Shown: one piece after another, positions 1-5,152 of the stretch
Numbering within the stretch: position 1 is the stretch's first letter
Layout: every line of letters begins with the position of its first letter
Assembly (NCBI GenBank): GCA_937872085.1
Contig: CALMQK010000300.1
Span: 1-5,152 of the forward strand
Direction of reading: 5' to 3'
Length of the DNA stretch: 5,152 nucleotides
Source of the DNA: an uncultured euryarchaeote
GTDB lineage: Archaea > Thermoplasmatota > Thermoplasmata > UBA10834
Program-made: the position numbers and the translations under genes
The notes under the pieces: model-generated
Database searches by the model: none
What the model was told of the DNA's origin: nothing
What the model saw: the letters and a program-made list of their open reading frames with translations, nothing else

Positions 1-807
1 ATCCACTTCGATGCCAAGCGAGTGCACGGAATCCATCGCGTAGTTGGATCCTGCCGATGACGTTATGATCCCTCGTTTCCCGGTCTTTCCGATCCGGTGC
101 ACCTCATTGAACTTTGAGATCTCGGCCAGGCCCTCGGCTTCCCTAAGCTTCTCGAGCAGGACTAGATGTCGCTCCCGTGCGACCGCTGGCACGGTGACGA
201 ATCGGCTAGGGTCCTTCACGAATTCCATCTTCTTCCGGCCTTTCACGATCTCCCCGACGGTAACCGGTCCTCGCACGTGGGACACACGTGTCGTGGTCCT
301 CACGATCACCGGCAGCCCCAGCCTCTCCGAGAGCTCGAACGCCTCCTTCGTCATCTCGTAGCATTCCTGGGGGTTCGAAGGTTCAAGGAGTGGAAGTCCG
401 GCCAACAGAGCGTAGTACCTGTTGTCCTGCTCGTTCTGGCTCGAGTGACAGGACGGGTCGTCGGCGGTCACCAGGACGAAGCCTCCTCTCGTGCCTGTGT
501 AAGCGAATGTGATGAGAGCATCCGCGGCGACGTTGACTCCGACATGCTTCATGCTCACCAGAGCCCTCACGCCGGAGGTCGTGGCGCCTATGGCGAACTC
601 GGTCGCGACCATCTCGTTCGTCGAATACTCGAAATAGATACCGGCATCCTTCGCCACGCGCGCGAGCGAATCGCCTATCTCCGATGCGGGCGTCCCAGGA
701 TATGTCGTGGCGACGGAGACCCCGGCCTCAAGGGCTGCGCGCGCAATGGCCTCGTTGCCGAGCAAGAGCACCTTCGAACCGGGAGTCGCTTCCAGAATGC
801 GTTCCAT
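1..807 (-). CDS. iorA: Indolepyruvate:ferredoxin oxidoreductase, alpha subunit, N-terminal part (cut by left window edge)
   Basis: Reading the minus strand from an ATG at 807-805 gives 269 uninterrupted codons running off the left edge. The family (IorA) pairs with IorB in the cytoplasm and oxidatively decarboxylates indolepyruvate and other aryl pyruvates to acyl-CoA, reducing ferredoxin. Visible motifs are GNEAIARAALEAG (residues 17-29), YPGTPASEI (36-44), the TNEMVATEFAIGA stretch (63-75), ADDPSCHSSQNEQDNR (125-140), EPSNPQE (152-158) and PVIVRTTTRVSH (166-177). These form the pyrimidine-binding POR_N-like domain, followed by the start of the second domain. The thiamine-diphosphate-binding domain and C-terminal ferredoxin-type Fe-S clusters expected in a roughly 600-residue IorA lie outside the window. 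ATG 807 is the only usual start after an in-frame stop about 100 bases upstream; the nearest Shine-Dalgarno-like string (GAGG) is very close, so the mRNA may be almost leaderless. The gene is divergent from the hydro-lyase pair. Family assignment is strong; the exact substrate is inferred from the family. Confidence 0.93.
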   Translation of the reverse strand, partial: MERILEATPGSKVLLLGNEAIARAALEAGVSVATTYPGTPASEIGDSLARVAKDAGIYFEYSTNEMVATEFAIGATTSGVRALVSMKHVGVNVAADALITFAYTGTRGGFVLVTADDPSCHSSQNEQDNRYYALLAGLPLLEPSNPQECYEMTKEAFELSERLGLPVIVRTTTRVSHVRGPVTVGEIVKGRKKMEFVKDPSRFVTVPAVARERHLVLLEKLREAEGLAEISKFNEVHRIGKTGKRGIITSSAGSNYAMDSVHSLGIEVD

Positions 808-833
808 TGCCTCGAAGTGATTGGACCCGTAGT

Positions 834-848
834 GGAAATACCTTTTCC
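834..848 (-). promoter_or_regulatory. Candidate promoter element of iorA
   Basis: On the minus strand a purine-rich stretch followed by TATTT (840-836) lies about 29-33 bases before the iorA ATG. This fits an archaeal BRE/TATA pair giving a transcript with a leader of only a few bases. The same 15 bases form a dyad, GGAAA at 834-838 and TTTCC at 844-848 around a 5-base spacer, which could bind a dimeric regulator, but such a short dyad may be chance. The TATA match is weak. Confidence 0.35.
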
Positions 849-907
849 AGCTATCTCCAAGAGTACGCGTTGTTCAATGCCCAACCAGCAATCTAGTATG
901 CATGGAC

Positions 908-919
908 CGCTCGGGAGCG
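908..919. promoter_or_regulatory. 12-bp dyad in the divergent iorA/leuC intergenic region (possible operator)
   Basis: CGCTC (908-912) and GAGCG (915-919) are perfect inverted copies separated by GG. The dyad lies about 10 bases upstream of the candidate TATA box of the plus-strand large-subunit gene, and within the only region shared by both divergent promoters. The position suits an operator or activator site. The arms are only 5 bp, so this is suggestive only. Confidence 0.25.
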
Positions 920-927
920 ATTCGGCA

Positions 928-938
928 TTTTCATATAG
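928..938 (+). promoter_or_regulatory. TATA-type promoter of the leuC-leuD operon
   Basis: A T-rich lead followed by CATATAG is centred near 934, about 26 bases before the GTG start at 960. Archaeal TATA boxes sit about 26 bases before the transcription start, so transcription would begin at or beside the GTG, giving a leaderless mRNA. Consistent with this, no Shine-Dalgarno sequence is visible in 940-959. Confidence 0.6.
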
Positions 939-959
939 CCTCACCAAGTTCGAGTCCCT

Positions 960-2219
960 GTGACGGGAAGGACCGCCTCAGAGAAGATCCTTGGACGAGC
1001 TTCCAGGCGTCCCGATGCAAGGTCAGGAGACGTAGTTGAGGCCTGCCCAGATCTCGCCATGTCTCACGAAAACACCTTCCTCATTGGCAAATCCTTCGCA
1101 TCCTTCGCTCTCGCGTACCCGTGGGACCCGAGCAAGATAGTCATCGTCTTGGATCACAGGACCCCGGCGAACACAGCGACCACAGCGTCTGTCCATGCGC
1201 ACATACGCGCGCTTGTCGAAGAGTACGGCATCGAGAAGTTCTTCGACGCTGGAGAAGGTATATGCCACCAGATCCTCGTCGAGGAGAGGCTGGTCAGACC
1301 GGGCCAGCTCGTGCTCGGCACGGATTCGCACACCACGACCGCAGGTGCGGTCGGGGCGTTCGCGACGGGCATAGGAGCCACGGAGATGGCTGGCGTGTGG
1401 GCGACCGGAAGCCTTTGGCTGAAAGTCCCGAGGACCATCCAGATCGAGCTATCCGGTCGTCTGTCAACTGGATCTTGTGCGAAGGATGTCGCGCTCGACC
1501 TGACGCGGAGGCTGGGTCCTTCCGGCGCCGATTACAGATGCCTGGAGTTCACGGGAGATGCGATCCCTTCCATGACGGTGTCGAGTAGGATGGTCCTGAC
1601 CAACATGGCTATGGAAGCCGGTGCGAAAGCGGGGATGGTCGAGCCGGACGTAGTCACGACCGATTGGTACAAGGGGCATGAGGCTAACCTCGACGTTGTG
1701 CTGTCCGATGAAGATGCCAATTACGAGGATAGGGTCAAGATGGACATCTCGAGGCTTCCACCAATGGTCTCCGGGCCACACAAGGTCGAGGATGCCAAGA
1801 GCGTCGACAAGATGGAGGGCATAAGGGTCGACCAGGCCTTCATAGGGACTTGCACCAACGGTCGTCTGGAGGACCTCCTCGCGGCCGCCAGGGTCCTCAA
1901 GGGCAGGAAGGTGCATCCAGGGTGCAGGCTCATCGTGGCTCCCGCCTCACGGAAGGTACTGATAGAGGCAATCGGCAAGGAGGCGGTTCAGACGATCATC
2001 GCAGCCGGTGGCACAATCCTCCCGCCGGGTTGCGGCCCATGCCTGGGCTCTCACGAGGGCGTCCTCGGAGCGGGTGAGGTCTGCATCTCGTCGAGCAATA
2101 GGAACTTCCGGGGACGGATGGGCTCGGATGAGGCCGAGATATATCTTGCTAGCCCGGCTACGGTGGCGGCCAGTGCCGTCGAGGGCAAGATAACCGATCC
2201 GAGGAGGCTGCTCGTATGA
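960..2219 (+). CDS. leuC: 3-isopropylmalate dehydratase / homoaconitase family, large subunit (4Fe-4S hydro-lyase)
   Basis: This 419-residue protein is the expected length for the archaeal LeuC/HacA large subunit. Together with the small subunit it isomerises a hydroxy-acid by dehydration and rehydration, either 2- to 3-isopropylmalate in leucine synthesis or homocitrate-type acids in chain elongation. The three 4Fe-4S ligands are present: Cys298 in GTCTNG, and Cys358 and Cys361 in GCGPCLG. Other family motifs are MSHENT (34-39), LDHRTPANT (64-72), DAGEGICHQ (96-104), GTDSHTTTAGAVGAFATG (120-137), TEMAGVWATG (141-150), NRNFRGRMG (380-388) and the closing YLASPATVAASAVEGKI. The GTG start at 960 gives the usual MT...SEKIL N-terminus and matches the TATA spacing; the next Met (34) would remove a conserved segment. 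Its stop overlaps the next start by 4 bases (ATGA), so the two subunits are probably translationally coupled. Family is certain; the substrate is not fixed by this subunit. Confidence 0.95.
   Translation: MTGRTASEKILGRASRRPDARSGDVVEACPDLAMSHENTFLIGKSFASFALAYPWDPSKIVIVLDHRTPANTATTASVHAHIRALVEEYGIEKFFDAGEGICHQILVEERLVRPGQLVLGTDSHTTTAGAVGAFATGIGATEMAGVWATGSLWLKVPRTIQIELSGRLSTGSCAKDVALDLTRRLGPSGADYRCLEFTGDAIPSMTVSSRMVLTNMAMEAGAKAGMVEPDVVTTDWYKGHEANLDVVLSDEDANYEDRVKMDISRLPPMVSGPHKVEDAKSVDKMEGIRVDQAFIGTCTNGRLEDLLAAARVLKGRKVHPGCRLIVAPASRKVLIEAIGKEAVQTIIAAGGTILPPGCGPCLGSHEGVLGAGEVCISSSNRNFRGRMGSDEAEIYLASPATVAASAVEGKITDPRRLLV
2201..2207 (+). promoter_or_regulatory. Ribosome binding site of the small-subunit gene
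   Basis: GAGGAGG ends 8 bases before the ATG at 2216. It lies inside the last codons of the large-subunit gene and supports the start that overlaps its stop. The contrast with the first gene, which has no such site, fits a leaderless first gene and Shine-Dalgarno-driven internal gene, a common archaeal operon pattern. Confidence 0.8.
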
Positions 2220-2752
2220 GTGGTCAGGGAAGGGTCTGGAAGTTCGGGGACGACGTGAACACGGACCTGATAATCTCAGGCAAGCATCTTGACAACTACG
2301 ACCCTGCCCACCTCGCTTCTCATGCGATGGAAGGGATGAACAAGGATTTCGCCTCGGTGGTCCGCCAAGGGGACATCATCATCGCCGGCGCGAACTTCGG
2401 CTGCGGTTCGAGTAGGGAGCAGGCCGTGATGGCGCTCAAGCACTGCGGCGTCGAAGCGGTCGTAGCAAGATCGTTCGCCCGGATATTCTATCGAAACGCG
2501 ATCAACCTGGGGCTCACGGTCGTGGTTTCCCCGAACGCCGCTGACTTGTTCCACGATGAAGATTCGGTAGCACTCGACCTTCGAGGCCACCGTCTCGTTT
2601 CGAACTCGGACAATCGCAGGGCAGACATGGAGCCCGTGCCAGCCCATGTCAAGATGATCCTGGACGAGGGCGGCCTCGTACCTTTCATAAAGAAGAGGCT
2701 GAAGGAAAGGGGCGTTGCGGCGGGAACTGAACTGGTGGCACGGGTGCGGTGA
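2216..2752 (+). CDS. leuD: 3-isopropylmalate dehydratase / homoaconitase family, small subunit
   Basis: This 178-residue protein is the swivelling aconitase domain that completes the active site of the large subunit encoded just upstream. Family signatures are GRVWKFGDDVNTDLII (5-20), NFGCGSSREQA (60-70) and ARSFARIFYRNAINLGL (84-100). It is slightly longer than many archaeal homologues (about 160-170 residues) because of a basic C-terminal tail after GGLVPFIKKRL. The loop after GK, which in Methanocaldococcus jannaschii paralogues separates isopropylmalate isomerase from homoaconitase, reads HLDN here (24-27), followed by YDP. It is not the YLRT sequence I associate with homoaconitase, and no certain substrate follows from it. 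Isopropylmalate is the default guess; homoaconitate, citramalate-type or dimethylmalate-type acids remain possible. Neighbours in the window include no isopropylmalate synthase or dehydrogenase to decide. Confidence 0.92.
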   Translation: MSGQGRVWKFGDDVNTDLIISGKHLDNYDPAHLASHAMEGMNKDFASVVRQGDIIIAGANFGCGSSREQAVMALKHCGVEAVVARSFARIFYRNAINLGLTVVVSPNAADLFHDEDSVALDLRGHRLVSNSDNRRADMEPVPAHVKMILDEGGLVPFIKKRLKERGVAAGTELVARVR

Positions 2753-2768
2753 CCTACGAGGTCACCGC
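2746..2768 (+). terminator. Perfect 9-bp hairpin spanning the leuD stop codon
   Basis: GCGGTGACC (2746-2754) and GGTCACCGC (2760-2768) are exact inverted copies with the 5-base loop TACGA. The stem contains the TGA stop of leuD (2750-2752). No T-run follows, so it is not a classical intrinsic terminator. It may protect the 3' end of the operon mRNA, help end transcription, or be a protein-binding palindrome. The structure is seen directly; the role is inferred. Confidence 0.5.
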
Positions 2769-2790
2769 CCAACAATGTCACAGGACCCAC

Positions 2791-2804
2791 ATAACCATAT
2801 AATA
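2791..2804 (+). promoter_or_regulatory. BRE/TATA promoter of the tRNA-Arg gene
   Basis: ATATAATA (2797-2804), preceded by ATAACC, is centred about 26 bases before the first tRNA base at 2827. This is the textbook archaeal TATA spacing and implies a transcript starting at or very close to the mature 5' end. It also indicates that the tRNA is transcribed separately from the preceding operon. Confidence 0.75.
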
Positions 2805-2826
2805 CGCCGGGCCAATCCCTGTTCCA

Positions 2827-2900
2827 GGGCCCGTGGGGTAGCTAGGACATCCTATTGGCCTTCGAAGCCGAAGACCCGGGTTCGAATCCCGGCGGGCCCG
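2827..2900 (+). tRNA. tRNA-Arg (anticodon TCG, decodes CGA)
   Basis: The 74 bases fold into a full cloverleaf. The acceptor stem GGGCCCG (2827-2833) pairs perfectly with CGGGCCC (2893-2899), and G2900 is the discriminator. The D-stem GGGT (2836-2839) pairs with ATCC (2849-2852), with one G-T pair, around a loop containing GG (2845-2846). The anticodon stem TTGGC (2855-2859) pairs with GCCGA (2867-2871), with one wobble, enclosing CTTCGAA; the anticodon TCG is at 2862-2864. The variable loop is short (AGAC). The T-stem CCGGG (2876-2880) pairs perfectly with CCCGG (2888-2892) around TTCGAAT. No CCA is encoded, and there is no intron at 37/38. The only looseness is two linking bases (TA) between the D and anticodon stems. 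Confidence 0.96.
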
Positions 2901-2956
2901 CTTTCAAATCATCCAGCTCTCGCCAGGGAAGGATCCATCTGTCGTGCACTCAATCT

Positions 2957-2975
2957 AGTTTATGATAAAAATATG
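2957..2975 (-). terminator. Candidate T-rich terminator of the minus-strand surface-protein gene
   Basis: On the minus strand this block reads as a T-rich stretch with a run of five T (2971-2967), 82-86 bases past the stop codon of the surface-protein gene. Archaeal termination often needs only T-rich sequence. Two short palindromes (3020-3031 and 2998-3007) lie between the stop and this block. The A/T-rich block could instead be a TATA-like element, but no gene follows it suitably on either strand. Confidence 0.35.
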
Positions 2976-2985
2976 GAATGAGAAA

Positions 2986-2997
2986 GGGTTTGAATCC
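2986..2997 (+). repeat. Imperfect copy of the tRNA-Arg T-arm (possible attachment-site or tRNA remnant)
   Basis: GGGTTTGAATCC matches 2878-2889 inside the tRNA-Arg gene (GGGTTCGAATCC) at 11 of 12 positions and lies about 108 bases downstream in the same orientation. The bases after it diverge and do not rebuild an acceptor stem. Integrative elements in archaea often recombine at the 3' half of tRNA genes and leave such partial copies. Chance, or a decayed second tRNA, are alternatives. Confidence 0.35.
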
Positions 2998-3052
2998 GGG
3001 TCGACCCCCCCGCTATTGACGGGATCTCCCGGCTCGACGCATTCCTGGTTCA

Positions 3053-5152
3053 CTATGGCACATACGTGATCGTCCCGCCCGTGCCGGCAGTCACCCAGCA
3101 CCAGTACGACGTTCCGGGGGCCAGCAGGAAGTTGTTCAGCGCCGGCACCGCGGAGACCCAGGAAGAGTACTTCGCAGTGGCCGTGTTGTAGTAAGCCACC
3201 ATCGTGATGGCCCCTGTGCCCGAATACATCTTGGGGATGTCGGCCGCCCGCATGGTCGTTTTCATCGACTCGAAGCCGAGTGCTATCCAGCCGCCCGCCA
3301 ATGGGACAGTGAACACGTAGCTCTGCGCGGTAGTCGGGATGATTCCCGTTAGCGTGAGCGGCTTCGCGACGGCTACCCAGATCCAGTATCCGACGTTCGG
3401 CGCGATGACGAAGTCAAGTACCGGCGGAGAGATGCCCTTGATGTACGTTTTGTCGTACTTCTGTGTCGCTGGTGCCCATGAAGAAATCATGTCACCATAC
3501 GCCAGGCCGATCGTGCTGGCCTTGTAGCCTTGGCCGACGAGAGGCACTGTCACGAAGTTCCAGCCAACGGCCAGGTTGAGGGTGAACGGACCCACCATCA
3601 CTGGGATGCTGTGGAACACATCGAGGCTGTTGTTCCTGTCGGTCGCCGTTATGGTCTTGGAACCATTCGTCGTGAAGGTCATCGTCGTGCTCGCAACGCC
3701 GTTGCTTCCGGGCCCGAACCACAATGAGGACGCGCCTAGTGTCGTACCAGCGGTCGCAGTGAGGTCGATGGTGCCGTTCCAGTCTGTCACCGTTGCACCA
3801 GTGTTGCTCTTCGCGGTCATCGTCAGGTGGTAGGTCGATCCCTTGACGTATGGTCCTGCTTCCTGGATCGCCATCGTGTAGTCGCTGACGCGCATCAGGT
3901 CAAAATTGAAGCTCGGCGCCCCGGTCGCGTTCAGCTTCGGGAAGGCCAGGTTCTGGTTCCTATCGAAGTTCATAGGGCCGGTCAATGTGAGGGTCTTCGT
4001 CGCGTGGTTGTAGTACGTGGCGCTCCGGAGGTTGTACGGCGCGCCATAGCAGTTCCCAAGACCTATCTCTCCCCACACAAGGTGGTCGTTGAGCTCGGTC
4101 AGCTTGGCGGCATTGAGGGTGTCCTGAACCCATGTGCCTGCGTACGGCATATACCCTGCGGAGGACTTGCCCTCTGCGGGGAGCTTGATGACGATCTTCT
4201 CATTGGCATTCAAGCTCCAGTTCATTGGAGGGTAGTAGTAAGCGACGCCTGTTCCGAAGGTGTTAGTACCAGGGCTATATGTCGTGTACAGCGGCCAAGG
4301 GCCCACCTTGGGCGGCTGGTAACCTGTGTATCTGGAGGCCCACAATGTAGCTGGGTGGCCGGCAGTGTTGGTCGTGTAGTCCATATGCAGGATGTCGAGG
4401 AGCCAGGCGGGACTGTAGAAGCCCGTGTCCTTCGACGCGGCAATGTTGTACGTGGCGACATAGCGGCTGCGGATGTCCACTCCACTGGGGGATGCGGTCC
4501 CGTTGAGGTAGAAGTCCTCAGGGGTACTCTCCAATTTGGACTGCACGCCAGCCCGGTCCAAATACCTGCACATCAGTATCTCAAGGCCATATCCGATACA
4601 ACCGACCCGGAGGACGAGCTTGTTGGCGGTTGAGTTTACCATATCCACCGTCAGGAACATATTCAAAGGAGCGTAGGCTAGGTCGTAGTCGTAGGCCGTG
4701 TAGATATCGTTGGGCCCGCCGGCGCCGTACGAGCTGGGGCCACTGCCATCATTCGTCCAGTAATCCGACCAAGTCTTGTTCATCTTGCCCAGGTTGGCGC
4801 CGGTGTTGTTGGCGTTGAACTGGGTGATCAGACTCGCGCTTCCAGTCAGGTTGAGGTACTTCTTGGCAGCCGCGCGGTTGTATTCCACCCTGCCCTGGAA
4901 GTCGTTCATCCAACCGTCGTTCGAGTTGGGACCGGCGAAGTTGAGCTGGGACGGATCCATACCGTAATATGATTTCCAGTAGCCCGTTCCATTCCGTGCA
5001 TCTGAGACGTCCTCGTTGGTCATGTAGTCGATATAATACGACCAGTTGACCCAGCCGCCAGACATCGCATCATTGGTCGCATATGGCTTCCCCAGGATGG
5101 GGACGAACCGAAGGGGCATGTTCGGACCAGTCGAGATCGTGGTCAGGCTAGG
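3053..5152 (-). CDS. Large secreted/cell-surface protein with Ig-like and tandem C-terminal domains (5' end beyond right window edge)
   Basis: The frame is open from the right edge to the TAG at 3055-3053, giving 699 residues. Residue numbers here start at the first in-window Met (5119-5117). That Met is almost certainly internal: 11 further codons upstream are open, and no signal peptide or ribosome site is seen, so the true start lies outside. Composition is rich in Thr, Asn, Tyr, Gly and Trp, with about 12 N-glycosylation sequons (for example NWS 25, NGT 43, NLT 90, NNT 104, NKT 114, NWS 300, NGT 448, NNS 496) and only four Cys (174, 184, 357, 674); this suits an extracellular protein. Residues 1-410 match no domain I can name. 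Residues about 418-508 look like an Ig-like beta-sandwich. Residues about 512-597 and 600-688 are two divergent copies of one domain: GW near the start, T-x-KY in the middle, and IAPNVGYWIWV versus LAPGTSYWCWV near the end. There is no C-terminal membrane anchor or sorting tail. Function unknown. Confidence 0.85.
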   Translation of the reverse strand, partial: PSLTTISTGPNMPLRFVPILGKPYATNDAMSGGWVNWSYYIDYMTNEDVSDARNGTGYWKSYYGMDPSQLNFAGPNSNDGWMNDFQGRVEYNRAAAKKYLNLTGSASLITQFNANNTGANLGKMNKTWSDYWTNDGSGPSSYGAGGPNDIYTAYDYDLAYAPLNMFLTVDMVNSTANKLVLRVGCIGYGLEILMCRYLDRAGVQSKLESTPEDFYLNGTASPSGVDIRSRYVATYNIAASKDTGFYSPAWLLDILHMDYTTNTAGHPATLWASRYTGYQPPKVGPWPLYTTYSPGTNTFGTGVAYYYPPMNWSLNANEKIVIKLPAEGKSSAGYMPYAGTWVQDTLNAAKLTELNDHLVWGEIGLGNCYGAPYNLRSATYYNHATKTLTLTGPMNFDRNQNLAFPKLNATGAPSFNFDLMRVSDYTMAIQEAGPYVKGSTYHLTMTAKSNTGATVTDWNGTIDLTATAGTTLGASSLWFGPGSNGVASTTMTFTTNGSKTITATDRNNSLDVFHSIPVMVGPFTLNLAVGWNFVTVPLVGQGYKASTIGLAYGDMISSWAPATQKYDKTYIKGISPPVLDFVIAPNVGYWIWVAVAKPLTLTGIIPTTAQSYVFTVPLAGGWIALGFESMKTTMRAADIPKMYSGTGAITMVAYYNTATAKYSSWVSAVPALNNFLLAPGTSYWCWVTAGTGGTITYVP

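Larger units (their letters stand above)
2901..3052. other. Convergent intergenic region between tRNA-Arg and the surface-protein gene
   Basis: No credible gene is seen in these 152 bases. They contain an imperfect T-arm copy (2986-2997), the 10-bp palindrome GGGTCGACCC (2998-3007), a run of seven C (3005-3011), the short dyad CGGGA-TC-TCCCG (3020-3031) and an A/T-rich block (2957-2975). The region separates the tRNA (plus) from the stop of the minus-strand gene, so it should hold both transcription ends. Confidence 0.6.

Noticed and set aside
675..947. Minus-strand 90-codon open frame with an upstream ATG near iorA
   Set aside because: It is in a different frame from the true iorA reading frame and gives a Pro/Arg/Ser-rich product; the motif-bearing frame starts at 807.
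166..963. Plus-strand open frame of 265 codons across the left part of the window
   Set aside because: It is antisense to iorA, which has clear family motifs in the other strand; the translated product is Arg/His/Gly-rich with no recognisable motif and runs through the divergent promoter region.
1464..1916. Minus-strand 150-codon frame inside leuC
   Set aside because: Shadow of the well-supported plus-strand large-subunit gene, in GC-rich sequence with few stops.
2715..2981. Plus-strand 88-codon frame after leuD
   Set aside because: It runs straight through the tRNA-Arg gene and its promoter, and begins inside leuD; no motif.
2976..3012. A second complete tRNA gene
   Set aside because: Only a T-loop-like string is present; no pairing T-stem, acceptor or anticodon arm can be built around it.
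3827..4633. Plus-strand 268-codon frame antisense to the surface-protein gene
   Set aside because: The opposite strand has a continuous frame with sequons, repeats and typical extracellular composition; this frame is Val/Arg/Gly-rich with no recognisable domain.
5117..5119. ATG of the in-window surface-protein frame as the real start
   Set aside because: The frame stays open to the window edge, no signal peptide follows this Met, and no ribosome binding site precedes it; the gene is simply cut.
1..5152. CRISPR array, insertion sequence or rRNA
   Set aside because: No spaced direct repeats, transposase motifs, terminal inverted repeats or rRNA-like segments were seen in the window.

Overview
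The window most likely comes from an archaeon, probably a Thermoplasmatota relative. Several features point there: TATA-type promoters about 26 bases upstream of starts, an apparently leaderless GTG-started gene, a tRNA gene without an encoded CCA, an archaeal-type two-subunit isopropylmalate dehydratase/homoaconitase pair, the ferredoxin-linked enzyme IorA, and a large secreted protein rich in Thr, Asn, Tyr, Gly and Trp with many N-glycosylation sequons. The phylum call rests on family resemblance and promoter style and could be wrong. Base composition is moderately GC-rich throughout.

Layout. Positions 1-807 (minus strand) hold the N-terminal 269 codons of iorA, the alpha subunit of indolepyruvate:ferredoxin oxidoreductase; its C-terminal part lies off the left edge. 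A 152-base divergent intergenic region (808-959) carries a candidate TATA element for each direction and a short dyad. Positions 960-2219 and 2216-2752 (plus strand) hold the overlapping large and small subunits of a LeuC/LeuD-type hydro-lyase. A 9-bp perfect hairpin spans the stop codon of the small subunit. A tRNA-Arg(TCG) with its own well-placed TATA box sits at 2827-2900. The convergent gap 2901-3052 holds an imperfect copy of the tRNA T-arm, two short palindromes, a run of seven C and an A/T-rich stretch that could end minus-strand transcription. Positions 3053-5152 (minus strand) are the C-terminal 699 residues of a large extracellular protein whose start lies beyond the right edge.

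Function. The two metabolic units both handle 2-oxoacid chemistry. IorA oxidatively decarboxylates aryl pyruvates from aromatic amino acids. The LeuCD-like enzyme isomerises a 2- or 3-hydroxy tri- or dicarboxylic acid in leucine synthesis or a homologous chain-elongation step. The specificity loop of the small subunit (HLDN) does not settle the substrate. The surface protein is unrelated to these and ends in an Ig-like domain followed by two divergent copies of an approximately 85-residue domain.

No clearly new multi-gene system is visible. The points most worth a second look are the surface protein, the tRNA-like repeat beside it, and the unassigned specificity of the hydro-lyase.
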